Part shown: in pieces, positions 19,301 through 27,157 of the stretch
Position numbering within the stretch: position 1 is the first letter of the stretch
How the letters are laid out: every line of letters starts with the position of its first letter
NCBI RefSeq assembly: GCF_018263855.1
Contig: NZ_CP073318.1
Location: 4,092,001-4,156,000, forward strand
DNA: 64,000 bases
Source of the DNA: Kutzneria sp. CA-103260
GTDB lineage: Bacteria > Actinomycetota > Actinomycetes > Mycobacteriales > Pseudonocardiaceae
Direction of reading: 5' to 3'
Notes under the pieces: model-generated
Seen by the model: the letters and a program-made list of their open reading frames with translations, nothing else
What the model was told of the DNA's origin: nothing
The model's database searches: none
Program-made: the position numbers and the translations under genes

Positions 19301-21092
19301 TCACGTAGGCCAGATCGTCCTCAGCACCGACAACCGGCGCCAACTCGTCGTCCTCGCGATCGCCGAGCACGACCACCCGCACCGAACCGTCGAGCGGCAC
19401 GACCTCGGCGGCCAGCTCGATGAACTCCGGTGCCACCAACAACAACCGGACGCCGCTGTCCACCAGCAGCGATGAGATGCGCGCGACAGGGGCGTGCACA
19501 TCGAGTGGCACATACGCGCCGCCGGCCCCCAGCACGCCCAACACCGCCGCCACGAACCGAGCACTGCGGTCCGAGAGCACAGCAACCAACGAACCCGGGT
19601 CCACCTCACGGGACACCAGACTCGCCCGCCGCACCAACGACCCGTAGGTCACCGGCCCGGAGTCATCCACCACGGCCACCGAAGAAGGATTGGTCCGGCG
19701 GACCCGCTCCACCACACCCTCGAAGCCACCGTCGCGAGCGGAGTCGTTCCACTGCACCAACAACTGCCGCCGCTCGGCCGCGTCGACCACGTCGATCCGA
19801 CTCAACGGCCGGTCGGCGTCGACGCGGACGAAGTCGGTCAGGTAGTCGAGAAACCGCCGCTGGTGCGCGGCCAGCTCCTCCTCGCGGTAGACCTCGGGGT
19901 TGGCGTTGAAGTGGAAGCCCAGCTCCCCGTCCGACGTCTCGTAGGCGGTGATCTGGAAGTCCTCCACCGGCCCGCTGGTGAGGTCGTTCATGACACACAC
20001 GCAGTCGCCGAAGGAGAAACTCGCGCCGTAGTCGAGCACGTTCACGGTCGGCCCGAACGGGCGCTGGTCGGCGTGGTCCAGGCCCATCAGCTGGCGCACC
20101 TGCCGGCCGCGGAAGTGCTGGTGGCGCACGGTCAGGCTGACCTGCTCGCCGGCCTGCGCGAGCAACTGGGCCCGGGTGGTCGCCGCGGCGATGCGCAGTT
20201 GCAACGGCAGGAAGTTGGCCCGCATGCCGGGAATCGCCCGCGCTTTGGCGCCGGTGCGCGCGGTGGCGGGCATGGTGAGCATGACAGTGTCGCTGTCGGT
20301 CATGCGCTGCACGTAGGCGCCGGCCGCGGCGATGACGAAGGTCGGCCAGGCCACCCGCGCCTGCCACGACGCCGCCTTGACGTCGGCCATCACGTCCGAC
20401 AACACCGAGGAACGCCGCAGGTAGCTGCGCGGGGTAGCCGGCCGGCGGCCGGACAGGTTGGTCAGATCGGGCGTCTCCGTGAACCGCTCGCGCCAGAACT
20501 CCTCGTCCCGCGCCAGCTTCGGCCCGGCCGCGTAGGCGGCCTCGTCGTCCAGCAGCTCCGACACCGGGGCCAGCACCCCATCGGTCGGGTCCGTGCCCTC
20601 GCCCAGCGCGTCGTAAATCCGGGAGAACCGGTTGTAGAACACGCCGTACGAGAAGCCGTCGAGCACGATGTGGTGCGTGCACACGTAGTGGTGGTAGTGC
20701 TCGGGCCCGATCTTGTGCAGGGCGAACCGGAACAGCGGCCCGTTGTCGAAGTCCAGCGGCCGCGCCAGGTCGGCCTCCATCAGCTCGACCGAGCGGGCCG
20801 CCGGGTCGGCCTCGCCGGTGAGGTCGGTGACCGGCGACGGCCAGTCGGCGAACGGGTGCACCACCTGGCGCGGCTCCCCGTCGCCCGGGGTGAACCGAAC
20901 GCGCAGGGTCTGCGCCTCGCGCACGGTCGCCCGCAGCGCCGCCTGGTACCGGTCGACGTCCAGTCCGCCCCGGATGTCCACGTAGCCGCCGGTGTTGTAG
21001 ACCGGGTTGCCGGGGTCGAGCTGTTGGCCCACCCAGATCTCGGTCTGCGCGGCCGACAGCGGCAGACCGTCGCCTGGTCCCTCAGTCCTCAC
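13335..21092 (-). CDS. Nonribosomal peptide synthetase, C-A-T-C-A-T-E
   Basis: The 2585-residue protein has two complete modules and a final epimerization domain. C1 (about 10-430, HHIVLDGFS) lacks an upstream carrier, so it probably takes the acyl chain from the PKS ACP. A1 (ITSGSTG-type motif near 597) reads D-I-W-S-V-T-A-D-D-K. T1 Ser lies near 988. C2 has HHVAADG near 1174. A2 (near 1662) reads D-A-W-T-I-A-A-V-C-K, the classic phenylalanine code. T2 has GGDSI near 2041. The E domain has HHLVVDGVSW near 2231, EGHGRE near 2374 and TVGWFT. There is no thioesterase, so the chain passes on, most likely to the NRPS at 1-3347. The start is GTG, 22 nt after the SbnA-like gene. I infer acyl-Dap-D-Phe as its product. 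Confidence 0.95.
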   Translation of the reverse strand: MRTEGPGDGLPLSAAQTEIWVGQQLDPGNPVYNTGGYVDIRGGLDVDRYQAALRATVREAQTLRVRFTPGDGEPRQVVHPFADWPSPVTDLTGEADPAARSVELMEADLARPLDFDNGPLFRFALHKIGPEHYHHYVCTHHIVLDGFSYGVFYNRFSRIYDALGEGTDPTDGVLAPVSELLDDEAAYAAGPKLARDEEFWRERFTETPDLTNLSGRRPATPRSYLRRSSVLSDVMADVKAASWQARVAWPTFVIAAAGAYVQRMTDSDTVMLTMPATARTGAKARAIPGMRANFLPLQLRIAAATTRAQLLAQAGEQVSLTVRHQHFRGRQVRQLMGLDHADQRPFGPTVNVLDYGASFSFGDCVCVMNDLTSGPVEDFQITAYETSDGELGFHFNANPEVYREEELAAHQRRFLDYLTDFVRVDADRPLSRIDVVDAAERRQLLVQWNDSARDGGFEGVVERVRRTNPSSVAVVDDSGPVTYGSLVRRASLVSREVDPGSLVAVLSDRSARFVAAVLGVLGAGGAYVPLDVHAPVARISSLLVDSGVRLLLVAPEFIELAAEVVPLDGSVRVVVLGDREDDELAPVVGAEDDLAYVIFTSGSTGKPKGAMVHRRGMVNHLLAKAEDLAVSATDVVVQNAPLTFDISVWQMLLPLMVGGTVCVVDREVAADPDALFAVPCTVLEVVPSLLRAALDGWDAGSGVPELADLRWLVVTGEALPPDLCARWFERFPLIPLVNAYGPTECADDVTHAVIRTGHELGDVRVPIGRVVRNTQLYVLGDGLQPVPVGVPGELYVGGTGVGHGYLHNTPRTAVSFMADPFSEVPGARMYRTGDRVRYLPDGQLEFLERRDFQVKVRGHRIELGEVEAVLRAVPGITDVVVDVRVDTAGQQRLVGYVVGAVDPAVVREGVAEVLPEYMVPSVVMVLDALPLTPNGKVDRKTLPVPEAAAVGGGRAARGPQEEILCTLFAEVLGLPSVGVAESFFDLGGHSLLATRLVSRVRSVLGVEVPVRVLFEAPTVAELAEQLNGSVDVRPALVPAQRPEVVPLSFSQRRLWFLNRLEGAASAAYNVASVVHLTGPLNTDALVAAVGDLVARHESLRTVYPDVNGVPRQLVLDPAAVALIVPTTEIAESKLNSAVRETAAKGFDVATELPVRAHLFTVDTDRHALVLVVHHVAADGWSMVPAFHNLAESYAARVAGQVPDPPPLPVQYADFTLWQHELLGSEDDPESVVSKQLEFWQGALADLPDQIELPTDHPRPAVTSYRGDRVDFELGPDLHARIAELAKTNGATVFMVLQAALAALLSKLGAGNDIPLGTPIAGRTDEALDNLVGFFVNTLVLRNDVSGDPSFADLIARVRATDLAAYAHQDVPFERLVDVINPSRSLARQPLFQVMLVFQNNAVSDLTLSGVDTEVRQVPTGTAKFDLTFEFAEQPDHGGLTALVEYSTDLYEADTVRALAGRLVRLLTALVEQPDRPLSGFDVLDPQERHRILHEWNDHVVEIPDGTITDGFEAQAASTPDAIAVVFEDTRLTYRELNERANRLARTLVRAGIGSEQIVALALPRSAEMIVAVLAVQKAGAAYLPVDPDYPPDRIAYLFADAHPAMAITTAATGDGVPTDLPRLLLDRELSEQDGSNLTNADRIRPVTQLSPAYVIYTSGSTGQPKGVVLPHAGIVAMTAEQRLRFGIGPDTRMLQFASLSFDAACWEINTALLCGATLVVASAEERAGGAPVAELIRREQVNLGVLSPTVVAAFPPDITLPTDLVFILAGEACPPELVERWSGDRAMINAYGPTEATVCVTMSSALTTETPKPPIGRPLANTRLYVLDQALRPVPVGIPGELYIAGVGAGLARGYLNRPSLTGSRFVADPYGAPGTRMYRTGDLVRWTAKGELDYVGRADNQVKIRGFRIELGEVESAVASHDDVAQVAAVVREDRPGDKRLVAYVVPAAGVEPEIKALREHTAHQVPDYMVPSAFVLLDRIPLTTNGKLDTKALPAPDYATVVGVTEARTRQEEIVAGLFAEVLGLPRVGVEDNFFELGGDSILAIQVVSRARNAGLVLSPRDVFLHKTAEAVAAVAEDVADEAEVSADDGIGEVGLTPIVHWLAEQSGSVTGFQQCAVVQTPAGADLDMLAAALQAVLDRHDVLRMRLRRNESWRLEVRPTGAVAATDCLTRVDATGASEDTLRALVIAQGATAQAGLDPDAGQMVRAVWLDAGPDQPGRLILVLHHLVVDGVSWRILVPDLEAAWNALADGVEPDLAPVGTSFRRWAEVLAAEATSVLRADELPTWLAMTAEPERPLGTGELDPNRDVHGTARQLRLRLSVEQTVALLTEVPSVFHAEINDVLLAGFALAVADWRRRRGGDAGNGVLIEMEGHGREDIGERVDLSRTVGWFTTINPIRLDPGPVDFAQVWAGGPVVGDVLKRVKEQLRAVPDKGIGYGLLRHLNPTTAGVLARAPRPQIGFNYLGRMSTPKPQDWAVSAEQEALGGAGADPSMSLPHVVDVNALTEDRPEGPRLVATWTWAGRLLDEPAVDDLARSWFRALDALVEHARRPDAGGYTPSDLSLVSLTQEDIDEFELEAEEWS

Positions 21093-21114
21093 CGAGCACT
21101 CCTGTTCCCCCAGA

Positions 21115-22110
21115 TCAGCGCGCCAGCGCGTCGTACGCGTCCGGCGCGTCGATGGCGGCGACCACGTGGTCGCCGTAGATGTCCTGCAGCCAGTTGCGCT
21201 GGTAGAGCGTGTCCAGATACCGCTCCCCCAGGTCGGGTGCGATGGCCACCGCGGTGATGTCCTTGCCGTCCGCGTGCTCGTCCAGCCAGCTCAGCGCGCC
21301 CGAGAGCACGGTCCCGGTGGAACCGCCGAACAGGAAGCCCTTGCGGGCCAGCTGGTGGCAGATGCGGATGGTGTCCGGCTCCTCGACGTGCACCACGTCG
21401 TCCACATAGGACTCGTCCAGCAGCTGCGGCCGCACGCTGGTGCCCAGCCCGGGAATCATCCGGGGGCTGGGCGGCCCGCCGAAGGTCACCGAGCCGACGC
21501 TGTCCACCGCCACGATGCGCACCTTGCGGCCGGCCTCGTGGAAGTAGCGCGCGCAGCCCATCAGCGTGCCGGTGGTGCCCGCGCCGACAAAAAGCACGTC
21601 CAGGTCCGGGAACCGCTGCGCGATGGCCGGCGCGGTGGTGCGGAAGTGGGCGCCCCAGTTGTCGGGGTTGGCGTACTGGTTGAGCCACACGTACTTGCTG
21701 TCGCTGGCGCACAGGGCCCGCACGTAGTTGATGCGGGCCCCCAGGAAGCCGCCGTCCCGGTCCGGCTCGGCGATCACGTGCACCGTGCTGCCCAGGCTCT
21801 CCATGAGCTGGCGCGTGGTCAGGTTGCAGCGCGAGTCGGTGACGCAGACGAAGCCGTAGCCCCGGCTGGCCGCGATGATGCTCAGCGCGATGCCGAGATT
21901 GCCCGACGAGGACTCGACCAGCGTCGAGCCCGGCACGAGCCGGCCGGCCCGCTCGGCCGCCTCGACCATGCTGGCCGCCGCCTTGAGCTTGATGGAGCCG
22001 GCGAAGTTGAAGCCCTCGCACTTGAGGAACAGCCGGCGGTCGAACACCGGAGCCAGGTCGACGTAGAGGTCCTCCACGTTGAACTCCTGCGGGCTGGTGA
22101 TCACTGGCAC
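21115..22110 (-). CDS. sbnA: SbnA-like PLP enzyme of L-2,3-diaminopropionate synthesis
   Basis: The 331-residue protein belongs to the cysteine synthase fold of PLP enzymes: Lys41 in FAGSIKLK, the substrate loop ESSSGNLGIAL and the phosphate-binding GAGTTGTLMG. In the staphyloferrin B pathway SbnA joins O-phosphoserine and glutamate to give N-(1-amino-1-carboxyethyl)-glutamate. It lies 39 nt after an SbnB-like gene and 22 nt before the NRPS, which marks it as a precursor-supply gene. A plain cysteine synthase is less likely because of the SbnB partner and the GTSVRPQLLDE segment. Confidence 0.92.
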   Translation of the reverse strand: MPVITSPQEFNVEDLYVDLAPVFDRRLFLKCEGFNFAGSIKLKAAASMVEAAERAGRLVPGSTLVESSSGNLGIALSIIAASRGYGFVCVTDSRCNLTTRQLMESLGSTVHVIAEPDRDGGFLGARINYVRALCASDSKYVWLNQYANPDNWGAHFRTTAPAIAQRFPDLDVLFVGAGTTGTLMGCARYFHEAGRKVRIVAVDSVGSVTFGGPPSPRMIPGLGTSVRPQLLDESYVDDVVHVEEPDTIRICHQLARKGFLFGGSTGTVLSGALSWLDEHADGKDITAVAIAPDLGERYLDTLYQRNWLQDIYGDHVVAAIDAPDAYDALAR

Positions 22111-22149
22111 GTGCCGACCCCCTGCTGGTGGGATAAGTCCGACGCCGGC

Positions 22150-23190
22150 TCAGGCATTGCCGTAGCGGTGCACGTCGGCGAAGAAGTCCGGGACCTCGAC
22201 CAGCGTGCCGTCGGCGCGCACCTCGTCGTAGGCGTGCAGGCCGACGGCGAGGTCGAGCACGCCGAGGCCGAACGGGGAGAAGACCAGCGGCCGGTCGGTC
22301 GGCAGCTTCGCCTTGCCCGCCAACACTTCCGGCAGGGTGGCGTGCACGAAGTCCCGGTTGCCGGTGAGCTGCTCGGCCAGGTGCGGCGAGGTGTCGGCCT
22401 TGAGGCAGTGGTCGATGTCGTCGAGCACGTTGGTCGCGCCGAGGATGATCTCCGGGGCCAGGTCGCGCAGCGACACGTGCAGCACCACCGGGTTGTGGTC
22501 GAACCAGGACGGGTCGGTCACGTGCGGCTTGCCGGCCACGGTGGCGAACACGACCAGGTCGCTGTTGCGGATCAGGTCCTCCGCGCTCTCGCGCACCGTG
22601 ATCCGCGCGGTGGCGCCGGAACGGCGCAGGTAGTCGGAGAAACCGTTCGCGTGTTCGGCCGACAGGTCGTGCACGCCGATCTCGTCGAAGCTCCAGCCGG
22701 TGCCGGCCAGGTAGGTGTGGATGTACCGGGCGATCAGGCCGACGCCGACGAAGCCGACCCGGGCCGGCCGGGTGCGGTCGCGGGTCAGCCAGTCCGCGGC
22801 CAGCGCGGCCGAGGCCGCCGTCCGGGTGGCGCTGATGATGGAGCTCTCCATGCAGGCGAACGGATAGCCGGTGTCGTGGTCGTTGAGCACCAGCACGGCC
22901 GAGGCCCGCGGAATCCCCGCCGCCACGTTCTCCGGGAAGCTCGAGATCCACTTGATGCCGTCCACCGGACGACGGCCGCCCAGCGCCGCCGGCAGCGCGA
23001 TGATGCGTGAACTGGGCCTGTCCGGAAAACGAAGAAAGTATGACGGCGGATTCACTGTCTCACCGGCGCCGTGCATGCGGTACGTCGCCTCGACCAGCTC
23101 CGTTACCTGCTTCTCGCGCCCGGTGAGCGCACGCTGCACCTGAGCACCGGAAATAACAGCGAACGACGGAATACGAGCCTTTTCAGACAT
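22150..23190 (-). CDS. sbnB: SbnB-like dehydrogenase of L-2,3-diaminopropionate synthesis
   Basis: The 346-residue protein is of the ornithine cyclodeaminase/mu-crystallin superfamily, with NAD-binding VGFVGVGLIARYIHTYL in the middle and an N-terminal GIKWISSFPEN segment. SbnB oxidatively cleaves the SbnA product to L-Dap and 2-oxoglutarate. The ATG at 23190 has GGGGAG about 8 nt upstream. It is the first gene of the Dap-NRPS-MbtH operon and faces an 848-bp intergenic region, which probably holds the main cluster promoter. Confidence 0.92.
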   Translation of the reverse strand: MSEKARIPSFAVISGAQVQRALTGREKQVTELVEATYRMHGAGETVNPPSYFLRFPDRPSSRIIALPAALGGRRPVDGIKWISSFPENVAAGIPRASAVLVLNDHDTGYPFACMESSIISATRTAASAALAADWLTRDRTRPARVGFVGVGLIARYIHTYLAGTGWSFDEIGVHDLSAEHANGFSDYLRRSGATARITVRESAEDLIRNSDLVVFATVAGKPHVTDPSWFDHNPVVLHVSLRDLAPEIILGATNVLDDIDHCLKADTSPHLAEQLTGNRDFVHATLPEVLAGKAKLPTDRPLVFSPFGLGVLDLAVGLHAYDEVRADGTLVEVPDFFADVHRYGNA

Positions 23191-24038
23191 GCACAGCTCC
23201 CCGAGTGCCGCCAGTCACGGCACCAGCGCGATTGGTAAAGGCATGACAATCAACCCCGAGCACTTCCCGGGGCGAGAATCACATTTTCAGCGCACCACGA
23301 AACGTATCCGGGCACGCGAAGCAGCCACGTCAGTCGGCGCGCCGCCAGAGCGCGTGCGAGCAGGACGTGCACGACAGAAGATCCCCAGCCGGCGGGACAC
23401 GGGCGCCCGCGGCTCGTCACCCCGCCCGGACCACCCCGGGCGCGGGCCAGACGTCAGGCAGGCGCGGTGACCTGTTCTACGGTCTCCAGGACCAGTAAAA
23501 CAGCAGGTGACATCTCTACCCCCAGATAGCGACTCGGATACCGCTTCCTCCACGACACCGCTCCCCAGCAGTGCCGGCGTGATCATCGGATGTGTCTGGT
23601 TCGACCCGCTCCCGACGAGTCGCACCTAACACGCGGTTTACCCGCATGTCACTCCAGTGATCAATCCGCCATCCATACTTGCCCGCGCTCAAACCTGCGT
23701 CAAGGCGACTTCAGGACCGGTCACGCTTTTTCCCGGAAGGTCACGGGCACGCCTCGGGAAGGCGGCATGTAACCGTGACTCTACTGGTCCGCACGGCGCA
23801 GCGCCCGTGCACCTTGGGGCAAACTTCACACGTAGCGGTATCGTGCGATCCCGGAAAAAGGGCACGTCAATTTCACCCGTTTACCTTGTCCTTCGGCCGA
23901 TGCCTCACCTAGCCTGTGCGCGAGGGAGTCTGTCCCGGACGGCAGCGGCGTGAATTCGCCGACGGGGTGCTGTTGTCGATTCGCCCAACCAGCCTTCGCC
24001 GGGTGATGGGCACGTCCAACCGCTAGGGGAAGCGAGAG
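23191..24038. other. 848-bp divergent intergenic region at the cluster head
   Basis: I see no convincing gene; short frames here lack both codon bias and ribosome sites. The region is less GC-rich than its surroundings in parts, as in 23640-23700 and 23820-23890. It separates the sbnB operon (minus) from the exporter operon (plus), so it should hold both promoters. Two direct GGTCACG repeats start at 23719 and 23739, 20 bp apart, and could be regulator sites. No cluster-specific regulator gene is seen in the window. Confidence 0.5.
23886..23915 (+). promoter_or_regulatory. Candidate promoter of the ABC exporter operon
   Basis: TTGTCC at 23886 and TAGCCT at 23910 are separated by 18 bp. The transcript would have a leader of about 115 nt before the ATG at 24039. 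This is a by-eye match only. Confidence 0.3.
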
Positions 24039-24995
24039 ATGGACTACGCGATCTGGGCAGAGGGGCTGCGCAAGCGGTACGGGGACCATGAGGCGCTGAC
24101 GGGGGTGGACCTGGCCGTGCCCGCGGGCACCGTGCTCGGGGTGCTGGGCCCGAACGGCGCCGGCAAGACCACCACCGTGCGCACGCTGGCCACCTTGCTG
24201 CGGCCTGATTCCGGCCAGGCCAAGGTGGCCGGGTACGACGTGCTGACCCAGCCACGGGAGGTGCGCCGGCGCATCGGGCTGGCCGGCCAGTACGCCGCGG
24301 TGGACGAGCTGCTCACCGGGCGGGAGAACCTGGTGCTGCTGGGCACTCTGCTGCGGCTGGGCCGCAAACGGGCCCGCGAGCGCAGCACGGAGCTGTTGGA
24401 GCGCTTCGAACTCACCGACGCGGCCGACCGGCCGGCCGGCACCTACTCGGGCGGCATGCGGCGGCGGCTGGACCTGGCCACCTGTCTGATCGCCGACCCG
24501 CCGGTGGTGTTCCTGGACGAGCCAACGACCGGGCTGGACCCGACCAGCCGGGTGCTGCTGTGGCGGATGGTGCGGGAGCAGGTGGCCGTCGGCACCACGG
24601 TGCTGCTGACCACGCAGTACCTGGAGGAAGCCGACCAGTTGGCCGACAGCATCGTGGTCATCGACACCGGCCGGGTCATCGCCGAGGGCACGCCGGACGA
24701 GCTCAAGCGCAAGGTCGGCGAGGAGTGGCTGGAGGTCTCGGTGGCCCAGCCGGCCCAGCGGGCCATGGCGTTGGCCGCGCTGGCCAAGGTGTCGGTGGGC
24801 GAGCCGAGCGCGTCGGCGGACAGCGGCGTGATCACCGCGCAGCTGCCGGCCGGCATGGGCGCGGTGGCCGCGGCCGCCACGGCCCTGAGCGACGCCGGCG
24901 TCGAGGTGGTCGACTTCGCGCTGCGCCGGCCGTCGCTGGACGACGTTTTCTTCACGCTGACAGGGAAATCCTCCGGGGAGGGCGGACAGTCATGA
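24039..24995 (+). CDS. DrrA-type ABC exporter ATP-binding protein
   Basis: The 318-residue ATPase has Walker A GPNGAGKTT near residues 38-46, signature YSGGM, and Walker B VVFLDEPTTGLDP. Its C-terminal extension, ending with RRPSLDDVFFTLTGKS, is typical of the daunorubicin-resistance DrrA group. GGGGAAGCGAGAG lies just before the ATG. It is coupled to the permease by an ATGA overlap. Placed divergently at the cluster head, it most likely exports the lipopeptide and gives self-resistance. Confidence 0.93.
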   Translation: MDYAIWAEGLRKRYGDHEALTGVDLAVPAGTVLGVLGPNGAGKTTTVRTLATLLRPDSGQAKVAGYDVLTQPREVRRRIGLAGQYAAVDELLTGRENLVLLGTLLRLGRKRARERSTELLERFELTDAADRPAGTYSGGMRRRLDLATCLIADPPVVFLDEPTTGLDPTSRVLLWRMVREQVAVGTTVLLTTQYLEEADQLADSIVVIDTGRVIAEGTPDELKRKVGEEWLEVSVAQPAQRAMALAALAKVSVGEPSASADSGVITAQLPAGMGAVAAAATALSDAGVEVVDFALRRPSLDDVFFTLTGKSSGEGGQS

Positions 24996-25819
24996 GCCTC
25001 GCGCTCGAACGCGGCGTCATCGGCGAGCGGGGTTCGGCCCTCACCGACACCTTCGCGCTGGTGGGCCGGCAGCTGACGCACCTGCGCCGGGCGCCGGGCA
25101 AGTTCATCGGCATCGCGATGAACCCGCTGGTGATGATGCTGGTGCTGGGCTACCTGTTCAAGAACTTCATCGTGGTGCCGGGCTCCGGGGACTACCAGGA
25201 GTACATCCTGGCCGGCTGCGCCGCCCAGGTCGGGCTGGCCAGCATCGGGCCGTCGGCCATCGGCGTGGCGTCGGACCTGCGCACCGGACTGATGGATCGC
25301 CTGCGGTCGCTGCCCATCTCGCGCACCAGTGTCCTGATGGGACGGACACTGTCCGACCTGGTGCTGGCCGCCGGCACTGTGGTCGTGGTGTCGGTGGCCG
25401 GCCTGCTGCTGGGCTGGCGGATCCACACCGGACTGTGGGAAGCCCTTGCCGGGTACGGGATCCTGCTGCTGTTCGTGTACACCATGCTGTGGGTCGGCGT
25501 GCTGGTCGGGCTGGTGATCCGCACCCTGGAGACCATCGACGCCGTCGGCGCGCTGGTCGTGGTGCTGTTCTCGTTCCTGTCCAGTGCCTTCCTGTCCACC
25601 GACGGCATGCCCGACTGGATCCGGCCCATCGCAGCCTGGAACCCGGTCAGCGCCGTGGTGACCGCGTGCCGCGACCTGTGGGGCAACCCGTCCTCGCCGG
25701 TGCGCGACGGGCTACCGGCCCAGCACCCGGTGATCGTCGCCCTGGTGAGCCTGGCCGTGATGCTGGCCGTGGTGATCCCGCTGGCGGTCCGCTCGTTCCG
25801 CACCGCCGCCGCCCGCTGA
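24992..25819 (+). CDS. DrrB-type ABC-2 permease
   Basis: The 275-residue membrane protein has six hydrophobic segments. The sequence SIGVASDLRTGLMDRLRSLP is characteristic of the ABC-2/DrrB family. The ATG at 24992 overlaps the stop codon of the ATPase gene. It forms the membrane channel of the exporter. The gene ends a few bases before a strong bidirectional terminator, which I take as the right-hand edge of the biosynthetic cluster. Confidence 0.92.
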   Translation: MSLALERGVIGERGSALTDTFALVGRQLTHLRRAPGKFIGIAMNPLVMMLVLGYLFKNFIVVPGSGDYQEYILAGCAAQVGLASIGPSAIGVASDLRTGLMDRLRSLPISRTSVLMGRTLSDLVLAAGTVVVVSVAGLLLGWRIHTGLWEALAGYGILLLFVYTMLWVGVLVGLVIRTLETIDAVGALVVVLFSFLSSAFLSTDGMPDWIRPIAAWNPVSAVVTACRDLWGNPSSPVRDGLPAQHPVIVALVSLAVMLAVVIPLAVRSFRTAAAR

Positions 25820-25824
25820 CGACA

Positions 25825-25865
25825 GCACAAAACCCGCCACCGCTGGGGAGTGGCGGGTTTTGTGC
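25825..25865. terminator. 16-bp perfect-stem bidirectional terminator
   Basis: Positions 25825-25840 pair exactly with 25850-25865 around a 9-nt loop. The arm carries AAAA/TTTT, so it can act as an intrinsic terminator in both directions. It sits between the convergent permease (ends 25819) and amidohydrolase (ends 25874). Confidence 0.88.
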
Positions 25866-25873
25866 GGTCAGGG

Positions 25874-27157
25874 TCAGGGACGCCAGGTGCCGTCGACCGG
25901 GATGCCGGCGGCCGCGGCGATGCGGTTGCGGGAGGCCAGCAGACGGGCTCGCAGCGCGGGCAGGTCGACGCCGATCAGCACGCCGTCCCGCTTGACCACG
26001 CGGCCGGCGACAAGAACGGTGTCGACCAGGCCCGGATGGCCGGCGGAGACGATGGCGCCGACCGGATCGGTGACCGGGAAAACCGTCGGGTCATCGGCCC
26101 GCAGGAGAACGACATCGGCCTCCTTGCCCGGCGTGAGGCTGCCGGTGCGAGCGCCGAGCCCGCACGAGGCGGCCGCGTCGACCGTCACGAACTCCAGCAG
26201 ATCCCGAGACCGCAGGCCACCGTTCAGGCCGCGCTGCGCGGCGAAGGCGGTCCGCATGGTGGAGAACAGATCGCCAGCGGCAGACGGGACGTCGTCGGCC
26301 GACAGCGTCGGGCGCAGGCCGGCGGCCAGCACCCGGCCGGTCTCCGGCCAGCCGAAGCCCATTTTCGCCTCGACGTCCGGGCTGATCGACACCGAGCCGC
26401 CGGCCTCGGCCACCAAACGCAGCTCGTCATCGCTGATCCCGTTGGCGTGCACGAAAGTCGTGGTGTCCCACAGCAATCCGTGCTCGCGGAGCTCGGCGAC
26501 CGGCCGGCCGCCCGACAGCCCGTCGACGTGCACGCTGGTCCGCAGGCCGAGTTCGGCCGCCAGCTTCATGTCCGCGGCCACCACGTCCATTGTGGACTCC
26601 CCCGGCCCGCGCAGGCCCAAGGCCATGGTCACCAGGCCGTCCTCGGTCACGCCGGCCCGCACTCGGCGGACCTCGGCCTCGATCGCGTCCTTGGTGCGGT
26701 ATCCCGCGCCGTAGCAGAAGATCGACCGCCCGGGCACGGCTCGCAGGCCGTCGAGGGCGGCGTCGGCGTGCTCGGGGCTCTGCGCGGCGTGGAACCAGTC
26801 CAGCATCGTGGTCACGCCGGAGTGCAGGGCCTCCAGACGGCCGAACAGGTTGCCCAGGTACACGTCCTCGGGCCGGTACTGGGGCTTGAGTGTGCCGTGC
26901 ATCGCCACGACGTAGTCGTCGAACGTCCAGTCGGCGCCGATGCCGCGGAACGCCGTCTGCCAGGTGTGGCGGTGGTTGTCGACAAAGCCGGGCAGCACGA
27001 TCCGGTCGGTCGCGTCGATCACCTCGGCGTCCGGGGCGTCGATCCGCTCGGCCACGGCGGCGATCACGCCGTCTTCGACGAGCACGTCGCCGCGGGTGAG
27101 ATCGCCGACGGCCGGGTCCATGCTGACGACCATGCCGCCAGTGATCAGGGTTTTCAT
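25874..27157 (-). CDS. Amidohydrolase, cytosine deaminase/TRZ-ATZ type
   Basis: The 427-residue protein has a short N-terminal beta domain and the metal-binding motif GFVDNHRHTWQ (HxH form). Further ligands lie in SVHVDG and FVHANG, and an Asp in LSADD near residue 290. It fits the S-adenosylhomocysteine/guanine/atrazine hydrolase superfamily, which hydrolyses C-N bonds of ring compounds. The substrate is not readable. Its ATG overlaps the stop of the trans-sulfuration gene (ATGA at 27154-27157), so the two are co-translated. Confidence 0.85.
   Translation of the reverse strand: MKTLITGGMVVSMDPAVGDLTRGDVLVEDGVIAAVAERIDAPDAEVIDATDRIVLPGFVDNHRHTWQTAFRGIGADWTFDDYVVAMHGTLKPQYRPEDVYLGNLFGRLEALHSGVTTMLDWFHAAQSPEHADAALDGLRAVPGRSIFCYGAGYRTKDAIEAEVRRVRAGVTEDGLVTMALGLRGPGESTMDVVAADMKLAAELGLRTSVHVDGLSGGRPVAELREHGLLWDTTTFVHANGISDDELRLVAEAGGSVSISPDVEAKMGFGWPETGRVLAAGLRPTLSADDVPSAAGDLFSTMRTAFAAQRGLNGGLRSRDLLEFVTVDAAASCGLGARTGSLTPGKEADVVLLRADDPTVFPVTDPVGAIVSAGHPGLVDTVLVAGRVVKRDGVLIGVDLPALRARLLASRNRIAAAAGIPVDGTWRP

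Noticed and set aside
13335..21092. Final domain of the NRPS as a normal condensation domain
   Set aside because: EGHGRE and TVGWFT motifs and the lack of any following module identify it as an epimerization domain.
23287..23625. Possible 112-residue gene in the divergent intergenic region
   Set aside because: No ribosome site, no codon bias and no recognisable pattern; it overlaps likely promoter DNA.
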